From positions 186,001 to 250,000 of the forward strand of contig NZ_JAMKFA010000005.1 in assembly GCF_025499515.1 (NCBI RefSeq): a stretch of 64,000 nt of DNA. Reading direction: 5' to 3'. The notes under the pieces are model-generated. The model was given only the letters and a program-made list of their open reading frames with translations. It did no database searches and was not told where the DNA came from. Position numbers and translations under genes: made by a program. The DNA comes from Flavobacterium odoriferum (GTDB lineage Bacteria; Bacteroidota; Bacteroidia; Flavobacteriales; Flavobacteriaceae). Of this stretch, positions 1-8,560 are shown piece after piece (within the stretch, counting starts at the first letter, position 1; every line of letters starts with the position of its first letter).

Positions 1-534
1 TGTAAAATCGCTATCTTTTGGAACTTCCGTTAAACCTGTAATCCCTTGAAAATCAACTAAAATACTGAATTTTTCATTTACTTCAATTTTATAACCAATT
101 CCATAAGCTAAACCTAATTGAAATGAATTAGCGCTATCTTTAATATCCCCAAAATTATTTTCTGCCGACATCAACATACTAAAACTTGGACCAAAATTCA
201 AATTCCATTTTCTTGTAGAGCCAAAATGCCAATTTGCATTTACTGGAAGTGTAAGATAATTTAATTTTTCTTCATAACCTCCAGATCCTTCAGCTCCCAT
301 TTTTTGATAATGTAATCCAGAACGTAAACTCCATCTATCATTAAAAAAATAATCAGCTCCAACTCCAAAAGTAACACCTGAAATTGCATTAGATTCTAAA
401 TCACTCTCTCCATAATAATTTGCGCTTGAATAACCGATTTGAGGTATTAACTCAATTGCACCTTTTTCTCTATTTTGTGCATTTGTAAAACCAAATACCA
501 TAACTGCAATAGCAGCAAAAAATATTTTTTTCAT
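1..534 (-). CDS. Outer-membrane beta-barrel (porin family) protein, C-terminus off the window
   Basis: A partial gene read leftward from ATG at 534, open for 178 codons to the window edge. The N-terminus (MKKIFFAAIAVMVFGFTNAQ) is a typical signal peptide. The rest has alternating aromatic and polar strands and fits the Bacteroidota OMP_b-brl_2 type of small barrel. It resembles the product of 1617-2171: both contain a 'LTLPVNANWHFG'-like/'VSLPVLAKFYL' strand and a 'GLTEVPKD'/'GLTEPKKD' loop, so the two are probably paralogues. A good promoter lies at 557-586. The function beyond being an outer-membrane protein is unknown. Confidence 0.8.
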   Translation of the reverse strand, partial: MKKIFFAAIAVMVFGFTNAQNREKGAIELIPQIGYSSANYYGESDLESNAISGVTFGVGADYFFNDRWSLRSGLHYQKMGAEGSGGYEEKLNYLTLPVNANWHFGSTRKWNLNFGPSFSMLMSAENNFGDIKDSANSFQLGLAYGIGYKIEVNEKFSILVDFQGITGLTEVPKDSDFT

Positions 535-556
535 GTTTAAAGTTTTAAATTTTGAG

Positions 557-586
557 CAAATGTAAGAAAAGTACACAAAAATCAAA
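557..586 (-). promoter_or_regulatory. Promoter of the 1-534 barrel gene
   Basis: On the minus strand a TTTG box (583-586) is followed after 18 bp by TACATTTG (557-564), matching the Bacteroidota consensus TTTG/TAnnTTTG. It ends 23 bp before the ATG at 534. Confidence 0.6.
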
Positions 587-624
587 ATTTAAACGATAAA
601 ATAAATTAAAACTAGATAAAAATA

Positions 625-650
625 AAAAATCCCGCCGAAGCGGGATTTTT
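625..650 (-). terminator. Rho-independent terminator after the 672-1295 gene
   Basis: The hairpin AAAAATCCCGC-CGAA-GCGGGATTTTT starts about 20 bp past the minus-strand stop codon. Its flanking A and T runs would let it work in either direction. Confidence 0.8.
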
Positions 651-671
651 GACTTATTTGTCTTTTACAAA

Positions 672-1295
672 TTAGAATTTGTAGTTAACTCCGAAAGTAA
701 CTGCTCTCCAATCACCACCAAAAGAAAAAGTGTTAGTTTTTTCAGCTCCATCTCCTCCATTATCATTAGAAGAGTAACCTAAAACAGCCACACCAGCTTC
801 GATTGAAAAGTTTGAAGATACGAAATAGTTCATACCAGCCCCTAAACCAAATCCTAATTCTTTACTTTCAAACGAAGTACCAGGAACAATAATAGAACCA
901 TCAGTATCAACGAAATACTCATTGTCGTAAGATGTATAATCTACACCTAACTCAGCGAATAAAGAAAATTTGCTTGCTGGAGTAAAATAGTAACGTCCAA
1001 AAGCTCCTAAACCTAAACCTGTGTTAGAAACATCATCAGAACCATTATCTAATTTATTAGATTGGTAACCAATTGTAGCACCAACAGCAATGTTTTCAGT
1101 TACAAAGTAACCTACTTTTGGAGCAATCTCGAATGAATTCTCTTTGAAATCTCCAGTTTTAGCTGAACTTAATGTGAAAGCACCTGAAACGAATACATCA
1201 CCTTTAGCGAATCCACCGTTTCCTTTTTCTTCTTCTTGTGCGTTAGCAAAACCAAAAGCTAATAATGCTACTGCAGAAAATAAAACTTTTTTCAT
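672..1295 (-). CDS. Outer-membrane beta-barrel protein
   Basis: A 207-residue protein with a clean signal peptide (MKKVLFSAVALLAFGFANAQ). The mature part is glycine- and aromatic-rich with repeated transmembrane-strand patterns (for example GLGLGAFGRYYF, FGLGAGMNYFV), ending in an aromatic C-terminal strand (VTFGVNYKF), as outer-membrane barrels do. It fits the OMP_b-brl/OmpX-like families. It has its own promoter (1324-1358) and terminator (625-650), so it is monocistronic. The ligand or role is not evident. Confidence 0.8.
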   Translation of the reverse strand: MKKVLFSAVALLAFGFANAQEEEKGNGGFAKGDVFVSGAFTLSSAKTGDFKENSFEIAPKVGYFVTENIAVGATIGYQSNKLDNGSDDVSNTGLGLGAFGRYYFTPASKFSLFAELGVDYTSYDNEYFVDTDGSIIVPGTSFESKELGFGLGAGMNYFVSSNFSIEAGVAVLGYSSNDNGGDGAEKTNTFSFGGDWRAVTFGVNYKF

Positions 1296-1616
1296 GTTTA
1301 GTTTAAATTTAAAGTTAATGCAGCAAATTTATATCATTTTTTTATATAAACGAACAAAATTTGTTAGGTTATTAACATTTTTTTTAACCGAAAAAAGCCT
1401 ACCTATTGTTTATCAAATAGTTACAAAATATGAGTGTTTGTAGTATTTTAACAAAAACAGAGATTCAGAGTTATCAACAATCTAAAACGCTATAGTTAAC
1501 AAAGTTAAATACTAAAAAAGGTCAAAAAGTTATAAAAATACGTTAATTGAAGTTTTTTGTCTAATAAAATAACGACATTTACGTTAGTAAAAATATAAAC
1601 CCAATAAATATATAAT
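1296..1616. promoter_or_regulatory. Divergent intergenic region with the 672-1295 promoter
   Basis: This 321-bp gap separates two divergent barrel genes. On the minus strand TTTG (1355-1358), a 23-bp spacer and TAAATTTG (1324-1331) make a good promoter for the leftward gene. No equally clear TAnnTTTG box was found for the rightward gene at 1617. No further gene is visible. Confidence 0.55.
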
Positions 1617-2171
1617 ATGAAAAAAGCAATCTTATTAGCGGTACTTCTAATTCTAGGAATTGGTACTTCTCAAGCACAGTTATTGAAATTTGGTGTTAAA
1701 GGTGGTTTAAATTTTGCCAACTATACGGGTGGCGATGTTGAAGGTTATGATTTTAAAACCATCACAAGTTATCATGCTGGTGTTGTTGCAGAAATTAAAC
1801 TTTTTGAAAACTTTGCTCTACAACCCGAGTTATTGTATTCTACTCAAGGATCAGAATTAGATGGCCTTGGTGAACAAATTAAAAATGAACTAGGTTATGT
1901 TTCTTTACCTGTATTAGCAAAATTTTACTTAACAAAAGACAAATTGAGTTTAGAATTAGGTCCTCAAGCTTCTGTATTGGTAAGTGAACGTAATGAAGTA
2001 AGTGCAGAAGATAGCAATACATTTGACTTTGCTGTTGCTGGAGGTTTGAGTTATAAAATCACAGATGGCTTATTTGTTTCCGGAAGATATGCAGCTGGTT
2101 TAACTGAACCTAAAAAAGATGCTGATGTTAAAAATTCAGTTATTCAGTTTTCTGTTGGATATATGTTTTAA
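1617..2171 (+). CDS. Porin-family outer-membrane beta-barrel protein
   Basis: A 184-residue protein with signal peptide MKKAILLAVLLILGIGTSQAQ. The mature part starts 'LKFGVKGGLNFANYTGG', the hallmark first strand of the Bacteroidota OMP_b-brl_2 family, and ends in the aromatic strand 'VIQFSVGYMF'. It resembles the partial gene at 1-534. It is followed by its own terminator (2194-2224), so it is probably transcribed alone. Confidence 0.85.
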   Translation: MKKAILLAVLLILGIGTSQAQLLKFGVKGGLNFANYTGGDVEGYDFKTITSYHAGVVAEIKLFENFALQPELLYSTQGSELDGLGEQIKNELGYVSLPVLAKFYLTKDKLSLELGPQASVLVSERNEVSAEDSNTFDFAVAGGLSYKITDGLFVSGRYAAGLTEPKKDADVKNSVIQFSVGYMF

Positions 2172-2193
2172 TTTATATTCATAATATTTTACT

Positions 2194-2224
2194 AAAACCA
2201 TTCTACAAACGAATGGTTTTTTTA
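2194..2224 (+). terminator. Rho-independent terminator
   Basis: The 10-bp stem AAAACCATTC / GAATGGTTTT has a 7-nt loop and a T run, 23 bp after the stop of the porin gene and just before aroQ. Confidence 0.8.
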
Positions 2225-2244
2225 TTTTTACAAAAACAAACTTC

Positions 2245-2655
2245 ATGCAAATAATTATTATTAATGGTCCAAACCTAAACTTATTAGGTAAACGCGAACC
2301 CGAAGTCTACGGAAACGAAACATTTGAATCCTATTTCGAAAAATTAAAATCAAAATTTGCTACTATCGATTTTACTTATTTTCAAAGTAATATTGAAGGT
2401 GAATTAATTGATAAAATTCAAGAAGTTGGTTTTTTATATGATGGTATTATTTTAAACGCTGGCGCTTATACGCATACTTCAATAGGTATTGGTGATGCTG
2501 TAAAAGCCATAACCACGCCAGTTGTAGAAGTACATATTTCTAATACTTTCTCACGTGAATCGTTCAGGCATCAATCGTATATCTCATCAAATGCAAAAGG
2601 TGTAATCATTGGTTTTGGATTGCAGAGTTATGATTTAGCCGTTCAATCGTTTTAA
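2245..2655 (+). CDS. aroQ: Type II 3-dehydroquinate dehydratase
   Basis: A 136-residue protein, close to the usual 140-150 of type II dehydroquinases, which convert 3-dehydroquinate to 3-dehydroshikimate in the shikimate pathway. The N-terminal signature 'NGPNLNLLGKREPEVYG' carries the catalytic Tyr of the lid loop. 'LNAGAYTHTSIGIGDAV' supplies the substrate-binding Asn, and 'VVEVHISN' holds the catalytic His. It is cytosolic and dodecameric in known members. It starts 21 bp after a terminator, so it probably has its own promoter. It is unrelated in function to its surface-protein neighbours. Confidence 0.95.
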   Translation: MQIIIINGPNLNLLGKREPEVYGNETFESYFEKLKSKFATIDFTYFQSNIEGELIDKIQEVGFLYDGIILNAGAYTHTSIGIGDAVKAITTPVVEVHISNTFSRESFRHQSYISSNAKGVIIGFGLQSYDLAVQSF

Positions 2656-2703
2656 ACAATACAACCATTTCATTTTTTATATCGTCTATACAAATAAAGT
2701 CCC

Positions 2704-5169
2704 ATGAAAAAAACAATACTTGTAATTACTCTTCTTTTTTCAATTATTTCTTTTGCTCAAATTAGAGGAACTGTAAAAGATACTGATGGAAATCCATTAC
2801 CTTTTGTAAATATTTATATTGAAAACACCTATATAGGAACCACTACTAATGAATTAGGAAAATACGAAATCAATACAACCGAAAAAAACAATGTTCCATT
2901 GATATTCCAATATTTAGGCTATAAAACGCAAAAGCAAATACTAAATATTTCGCAATTTCCATATGAATTTGATGTAACACTTCAAGAAGAAAATTATGAA
3001 TTAAAAGATATTGTTGTTACGAACTCAGAAAACCCAGCTTACGAAATAATCCGTCAAGCAATAGCATCTAAAAAGAAAAACGCTGCCAAAACGGATAAAT
3101 TTGAAGCTGATTTTTATTCAAGAGGAATTTTTAGAGCAAAAGATATTCCAAAGAAATTTATGGGCGTTGAAATTGGCGATTTAGATGGCAACTTAGATTC
3201 TACCAGAAGTGGAATTATTTATCATTCTGAAACGGTTTCTAAAATTAAATTTGAAAAACCAGACAATTTAAAAGAAGAAATTATTGCTTCAAAAGTTGCT
3301 GGTGATGATAATGGATTTAGTTATAATACTGCTATAAAAACCAATTATGATTTTTATGAAAATTATGTTGATTTTGGTATCAATATGATTTCACCAATAG
3401 CCGACAATACTTTTAATTATTATAAATTTAAGTTAGAAAGCACTTTTTATGACGATAAAAATCAATTAATCAATAAAATTTTAGTTACACCAAAGCGCGA
3501 TAAAGAACCGGTTTTTGAAGGTTATATCTACATTGTTGAAGATTCTTGGGCTATTTATGGAATTGATTTAGACATCAAAGGATATCGCATGCAACAACCA
3601 ATCTTAGAAACCATGAAAATTAATCAGAATTTTAGTTATAATGAAACTACTAAAATTTGGGCAAAAAACGTGCAATCATTGGATTTTATTGCAGGAATTT
3701 TTGGAATGAAATTTACAGGTAAATTCACCTATGTTTTTTCTAATTATGTTTTTAAAGATGCATTTGAGAAGAAAACCTTTGGTAAAGAAGTAGTCTCTTT
3801 TGCTGAAAATGCCAATAAAAAAGAAACTTCGTTTTGGACAGAAACTAGACCAGTGCCTTTAACTGAAGAAGAAGAAAACAATTATATAAGAAAAGACAGT
3901 ATTCAAAACGCACGAAAATCTCAAGTATATTTAGATTCAATTGATGCTAAAGGCAATAAGTTTAAATTGCTAAAAATAATTACAGGATACACCTATAAAA
4001 ACAGCTATAAAAACTGGAATTTTAATTATCAAGGCTTAACAAATTTGAGTTCATTGAGTTTTAATACGGTACAAGGTTACAATTTAGATAGTGGCTTTTC
4101 ATTTAGAAAATGGAATGAAGAAACTGGAAAATTTACTTCAGTATCATCCACATTTAATTATGGCTTTGCCGAAGATAGATTGCGTGTAAAAGGGAATTTT
4201 TATCATCGATTCAATACTATAAATAATGCTTACATTAATTTTTCAGGCGGAAGCGCAATTAGTCAATTTAATCCAAATGAACCAATAAGTAACATTGTAA
4301 ATTCTGTGGCGACTTTATTCTTTAAAAACAATTATATGAAATTGTACAATAAAGAATTCGCTGAAATTAATTACGGAAGAGAAGTTACCAATGGCATTTT
4401 TGCTTCAGGTAAATTGTTATATGAAAACCGAAGAGCGTTATTCAATAATACCGATTATACTATTATTAAAAATGATGATTTGTATTTTTCAAACGATCCG
4501 TTACAACCTGATAATTATACTTCGGTTCCGTTCGAAAAGCATCATATTATGAAAGCGAGTTTAGGAACACGTATTCGTTTTGGTCAAAAATACATTTCGC
4601 GTCCAGATGGAAAAATCAACATTCAAAACGATGATTATCCAATTTTGAGTTTCTATTACGAAAAAGCATTTGGTGCTTCCAACAGCAATTATCATTATGA
4701 TTTAATCAGCGGAACAGTTGATTACAACAAAACCATAGGAAATAAAGGCGATTTTGGCTTACGTTTTAAAGCAGGAAAATTCTTTAATGCTGATAATATC
4801 TCATTCGTAGATTACAAACATTTCAATGGTAATCAAACACATATAAACTTGTTGAACAATTCCTTGAACTCATTTAATTTGCTTCCTTATTATACACATT
4901 CTACGAATGATGCGTATTTAGAAACGCATATTGAGCACAATTTTAAAGGCTACATTATGAATAAAATTCCGTTGCTAAACAAACTACAATGGAATTTAAT
5001 TGGAGGTTTTCATCAATTGAACATTCCAAACATGAAACCTTATCAAGAGTTTACAGTAGGGTTTGATAATATTGGTTGGGGCAAATTTAGATTCTTACGA
5101 GTTGATTATGTAAGAAGTTATCAAAACGGTTTTCAAGGTGATGGCGTGATGTTTGGGTTGAAGTTTTAG
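2704..5169 (+). CDS. DUF5686/carboxypeptidase-regulatory-like outer-membrane protein
   Basis: An 821-residue protein. Residues 1-19 are a signal peptide. About residues 20-100 form a CarboxypepD_reg-like/SusD-plug type beta-sandwich ('IRGTVKDTDGNPLPFVNIYIENT', 'TTNELGKYEI'). The rest has the repeated amphipathic strands expected of a large outer-membrane barrel and ends in 'GDGVMFGLKF'. This matches the DUF5686 proteins widespread in Flavobacteriia. There is no TonB box or plug, so it is not a classical TonB-dependent receptor. It is a single gene followed by a strong terminator. The role is unknown. Confidence 0.8.
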   Translation: MKKTILVITLLFSIISFAQIRGTVKDTDGNPLPFVNIYIENTYIGTTTNELGKYEINTTEKNNVPLIFQYLGYKTQKQILNISQFPYEFDVTLQEENYELKDIVVTNSENPAYEIIRQAIASKKKNAAKTDKFEADFYSRGIFRAKDIPKKFMGVEIGDLDGNLDSTRSGIIYHSETVSKIKFEKPDNLKEEIIASKVAGDDNGFSYNTAIKTNYDFYENYVDFGINMISPIADNTFNYYKFKLESTFYDDKNQLINKILVTPKRDKEPVFEGYIYIVEDSWAIYGIDLDIKGYRMQQPILETMKINQNFSYNETTKIWAKNVQSLDFIAGIFGMKFTGKFTYVFSNYVFKDAFEKKTFGKEVVSFAENANKKETSFWTETRPVPLTEEEENNYIRKDSIQNARKSQVYLDSIDAKGNKFKLLKIITGYTYKNSYKNWNFNYQGLTNLSSLSFNTVQGYNLDSGFSFRKWNEETGKFTSVSSTFNYGFAEDRLRVKGNFYHRFNTINNAYINFSGGSAISQFNPNEPISNIVNSVATLFFKNNYMKLYNKEFAEINYGREVTNGIFASGKLLYENRRALFNNTDYTIIKNDDLYFSNDPLQPDNYTSVPFEKHHIMKASLGTRIRFGQKYISRPDGKINIQNDDYPILSFYYEKAFGASNSNYHYDLISGTVDYNKTIGNKGDFGLRFKAGKFFNADNISFVDYKHFNGNQTHINLLNNSLNSFNLLPYYTHSTNDAYLETHIEHNFKGYIMNKIPLLNKLQWNLIGGFHQLNIPNMKPYQEFTVGFDNIGWGKFRFLRVDYVRSYQNGFQGDGVMFGLKF

Positions 5170-5240
5170 CATTTACATAGATATCATTAAGTGGATGTAA
5201 AATAATAATTTCTTTTTTTAAATTTTGTATTAACAAAGTC

Positions 5241-5273
5241 AAAAGACATTTCTAAACGAAATGTCTTTTTTTA
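5241..5273 (+). terminator. Rho-independent terminator
   Basis: The 12-bp perfect stem AAAAGACATTTC / GAAATGTCTTTT has a TAAAC loop and a T tract, 72 bp after the stop of the 821-residue barrel protein. Confidence 0.85.
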
Positions 5274-5534
5274 TTGGTGTACTTTCCACTTTACTTTAAT
5301 TAGATACTTCCTATTATAAATTTAATTTTATCCATTGATTATACTACAACAAATTCTAACTGTAGTGATGAAAATTATGTCTCTACAGTTCTTGATACAT
5401 TTTACCTTTATAAATCTGAGGCTTTAAAATGCAAAATACGCGAAGTGACGTTAGTGGAATTACTTTTTATAAAACACAAGAAATGTAATATTAATCCTTT
5501 TTGTTACGATTAAGGCTACCTGAATTTTTTATTT

Positions 5535-5601
5535 TATATTTGGTTAGTATTAATAAACAGTACTATATTAGTGCTATATCTGTGCTATAACAGTGCTATA
5601 T
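5535..5601 (+). promoter_or_regulatory. TAnnTTTG box and four 11-bp tandem repeats in the leader of the 5644 gene
   Basis: TATATTTG (5535-5542) is a good -7 box, although no TTG lies at the right distance upstream. Four 11-bp tandem units follow at 5558-5568, 5569-5579, 5580-5590 and 5591-5601, with consensus YAGTGCTATAT. The period is one helical turn, so all copies would face the same side of the DNA. They would lie in the 5' leader. The rest of the 474-bp gap (5170-5643), apart from the terminator at 5241, shows nothing recognisable. Confidence 0.55.
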
Positions 5602-5643
5602 ATAGTAATGAAATTATGGGTAACTATTTATAATGAATTATTC

Positions 5644-6402
5644 ATGGGAAAATTAAAAGGGATTATACAGTTAACTGGAAAATTTGATGGTTTATCATTT
5701 TATGAGATGAATGGTAAAATAGTAGTACGAAAAACGGGTGGATTTGATGGCGATAAAATTAAGAATAATGCTAATTATGCTCGTGTTAGAGAAAACAGTT
5801 CTGAATTTGCGCATTGTGCTAAAGTGGGAAAATATTTTAGAAGCGCTTTTAGTTCTTGTTTGATGCCGCTACGTATACCTTATGTACACAACCATATTGT
5901 GAGTTTGTTTCAAGGGATTTTAAAATTAGATGAGATACAAAAAAGAGGAAATAGAACCGTTAGAAATGGGATGCTAACATCGGAAGGTAAAAAGGCGCTT
6001 TTGGCTTTTGAATTTGATAAAACTCAAAAGTTTAGTCGATACTTTCCTTTTAAAATGGAGGTTGATTTTACTGCCGGTAGTTTAAAGGTTTTAGATTTTT
6101 GCGCTTCTACTCTTATTGCCCCAAAGGGAGCTGACCAAGTACAATTACAATTACATGTTGCGAAATTAGATTTTGAACATTTTAGAACACCAATAACTCA
6201 GACAAGTTCTATGACTTTAATTAACTTGAATGACGCCACTACATACGATTTAGTTTTATCCTATACCCCTACTCTAGAGGATTCAAATATTCCTATAGCT
6301 GTATTGGAGGTAGTTTTTTTTCAAAAAGTAAACGGAAGTTTTGTACCACTTAAAGGCGGAGGAATGAAAATTGTGTGGATTGATAATAATTCGTTCTACT
6401 AG
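5644..6402 (+). CDS. Conserved flavobacterial protein of unknown function
   Basis: A protein of 252 residues from ATG 5644. Upstream in-frame ATGs at 5593 and 5608 fall in or just after the tandem-repeat leader, so the start before GKLKGIIQLTGKFDG is preferred. It opens with a 'MGKLKG...LTGKFDGLSFYEMNGKIVVRKTGG' pattern that I associate with uncharacterised Bacteroidota proteins. The C-terminal half is beta-rich. There is no signal peptide, membrane segment or catalytic motif. It sits next to a regulator and fibre genes, so a role in the same surface locus is possible but unproven. Confidence 0.6.
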   Translation: MGKLKGIIQLTGKFDGLSFYEMNGKIVVRKTGGFDGDKIKNNANYARVRENSSEFAHCAKVGKYFRSAFSSCLMPLRIPYVHNHIVSLFQGILKLDEIQKRGNRTVRNGMLTSEGKKALLAFEFDKTQKFSRYFPFKMEVDFTAGSLKVLDFCASTLIAPKGADQVQLQLHVAKLDFEHFRTPITQTSSMTLINLNDATTYDLVLSYTPTLEDSNIPIAVLEVVFFQKVNGSFVPLKGGGMKIVWIDNNSFY

Positions 6403-6447
6403 TTGTAGCTTGAGAATTGAAAAAAACACCCCTTTAAAAGAAGGTTT

Positions 6448-8181
6448 TTAGGTTTTTGTTGTTTCTTTTTGGGTAAAAAGGAGCAGGAGATCTTGATGGC
6501 CTCCGAGTTTTTTCTTTAAACGTTGTTTTGCTTTTTTAACGGCATCTGTAGTGATTCCTAGCGATTGAGAAATTTCGATATTGCTAAATCCTAATTTTTG
6601 TAAAAAAATAATTCTCTTATTGGAGTCAGTAAGTTCTGGAAAATTGGTTATTAGGTTTTGAGAAAAATCTGGGAATTCTTTTTCAAATTCTCGCTTAAAT
6701 CTAATCCAATTGCTTTCGGTCATTAGATGTGATTCGAGAAGTGCATGGAGTTTTCCATTTTTCTTTTCTAAGTAAGAAGAGGAGGAAGTTTCAACGGTTT
6801 CAATTTCTTTCTTTAGTAGGTTTATTTGAACGTTTTTATTTTTAAGGTATTCCACTTGACTGCTAAGACTTTCATTTGAAGATTTGAATTTTTCTTCCAT
6901 TTTTCGTTTCTGATCTTCCAGCGCTGCCACTTTTAGTTCATAAACTTTATGGCGTTTTTTATGCTTCTTTTTTTGATAAAAGAATAGCCCTATGGCTCCA
7001 AAAACTGATAATCCAATTAGAACCGCCAAAATATTTTTCACAACGATTTCCTTCTGATATTGTGTGTTAGCTTGAGTAATTTTTTGTTGGTATTTGTCTT
7101 TTTGTACTTGCCATTTAACTTGTAGAATTTGTTCATCACCATCTGTTGCTTTTAACGAATCTAGTAAGACCATCATGCGTCTGGTAGTGATCAATTCTTG
7201 ATTGGCATTGGGTATTCTTTTTAGTAATTCGAGTTTTAACTTAATGATTTCCAGTTCTGATTTTCGAAAATAAGATTTCGAAACTGCAATTTTTTCTGCT
7301 TCCGTTAGTATTGCTTGTGCATCGGATAAATTATTATTTTTTAAATAAATTCGGGCTAAGGCAATCGAGGCAAACATTTTATTTTTAGACTCTTTTAACC
7401 GTTCCGATAAAGCAATGTCTTCTTTTAAAAGTTGTATGGCTTCAGCGTACTTATTTTGTTCTTCATAAACAAGGGCTTTGTTGCCTAATGTTTTAGCATA
7501 TCGGAGACTATCATTAATTTTTAAGGCGATTAAACCCGATTTATGAAACTGTTTTAGGGCTTCCTGATAACGACGGTTTTTGTATAAATTTATTCCATAA
7601 TTGTCCAGTATCGCAGCATAATTTACACTCTCTGGTTTACAATATTTTAAAGCCCGTTTCAGATAGTAATCCGCTTCTGGATAATCGGAGAGCGTTTGCA
7701 TGATCCAGCCGATAGTTTTATAGGTTTCTAAAGGATTGATTATTTCTGATTCCTTTGTTTGGCGAATGACTTTCATCAACTCTAACAAAACGGGTTGCAT
7801 TTCTTGATAGTATCCATAATGATAAAGACGTTTTACATAGTTGAGTCGGGTCCAAATGATCAAATAGTTGTTGTTTGCTTGGTTGGCTTGTTCTATAGAT
7901 TTTTGATAAAGTGCCTTACTTTTTTTTGAAATATTGTCATAAGCGCTTGCGTAGCCATTGGCTAACAAAGCATTATAAATGAGCAAATGAGATTCTGATT
8001 TTATTAGAGGTTGTAGGTATTTTTGTAGCGCAATAGTGTCCTTATCAAAATTTCTTTCCTGTTGAATGAGCTGTGTTGTTATTTGAAAATTGGTTCCATT
8101 ATTAGGTATCTTAATGGTTTGAGCCTTAAGATTTGTAAAAATGCATACTAAAAGTAAATGAAAAAAATGAGATACATTCAT
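6448..8181 (-). CDS. Membrane-anchored TPR and LuxR-like helix-turn-helix regulator
   Basis: A protein of 577 residues from ATG 8181; the in-frame ATG at 8223 would place 14 residues before a clean signal peptide and was rejected. Order: signal peptide (1-21), a helical TPR array (about 40-330, with 'YAKTLGNKALVYEEQNKYAEAIQLL'-type motifs), one transmembrane segment (about 380-400, LAVLIGLSVFGAIGLFFY) followed by basic residues, a coiled coil, and a C-terminal helix-turn-helix ('GFSNIEISQSLGITTDAVKKAK'). The TPR part would be periplasmic and the HTH cytoplasmic, as in the Bacteroidota TPR-LuxR regulators. It may control the adjacent surface genes, for example through the TTGTCCCC elements, but that is inference. 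Confidence 0.8.
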   Translation of the reverse strand: MNVSHFFHLLLVCIFTNLKAQTIKIPNNGTNFQITTQLIQQERNFDKDTIALQKYLQPLIKSESHLLIYNALLANGYASAYDNISKKSKALYQKSIEQANQANNNYLIIWTRLNYVKRLYHYGYYQEMQPVLLELMKVIRQTKESEIINPLETYKTIGWIMQTLSDYPEADYYLKRALKYCKPESVNYAAILDNYGINLYKNRRYQEALKQFHKSGLIALKINDSLRYAKTLGNKALVYEEQNKYAEAIQLLKEDIALSERLKESKNKMFASIALARIYLKNNNLSDAQAILTEAEKIAVSKSYFRKSELEIIKLKLELLKRIPNANQELITTRRMMVLLDSLKATDGDEQILQVKWQVQKDKYQQKITQANTQYQKEIVVKNILAVLIGLSVFGAIGLFFYQKKKHKKRHKVYELKVAALEDQKRKMEEKFKSSNESLSSQVEYLKNKNVQINLLKKEIETVETSSSSYLEKKNGKLHALLESHLMTESNWIRFKREFEKEFPDFSQNLITNFPELTDSNKRIIFLQKLGFSNIEISQSLGITTDAVKKAKQRLKKKLGGHQDLLLLFTQKETTKT

Positions 8182-8432
8182 GTGGGTGTTCTGCCTTTGG
8201 AGCGCTAAAGTAAGAAATCTCATTTGTTTTTTTATATAAAATGACTTGGATTTGTTATTTAATTTAGGAATAAAAAAAATATAATACGTTTCTATTTAAA
8301 AATCTTCAGTTTTGATTTTTTTTTCTTAAATAAAAAGAAATGGTCGTTTAAGGTGTTCATTTCCGAAACGTTTTGCATCCATTTATTCATAATTTAAATT
8401 AAAACATTAATAATCAATATATTAAAATTTTA

Positions 8433-8492
8433 ATTGTCCCCCATTTGTCCCCCTGTTTCAACTTGAATTTTTAAACAATTCAGATAGTTTTG
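8433..8492 (+). promoter_or_regulatory. Promoter with doubled TTGTCCCC element upstream of the fibre gene
   Basis: Two copies of TTGTCCCCC start at 8434 and 8445, an 11-bp period. They are followed by a TTG (8463-8465), a 19-bp spacer and a TAGTTTTG -7 box (8485-8492). The translation start is at 8561. The same arrangement occurs at 12721-12779. The rest of the 8182-8560 gap is AT-rich; a weak TACTTTAG box at 8205-8212 on the minus strand may serve the regulator gene. Confidence 0.6.
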
Positions 8493-8560
8493 TGCCAGCC
8501 CCAAATCTTTTATTTGTAACCAATTGTGTAACTCTTGTTGTTAGTGTAAAACTTTTAATC

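Noticed and set aside
6403..6447. Terminator between the convergent 5644 and 6448 genes
   Set aside because: Only a weak AAAAAACACC/GGTTTTT pairing with mismatches could be drawn, so it is not listed as a feature.
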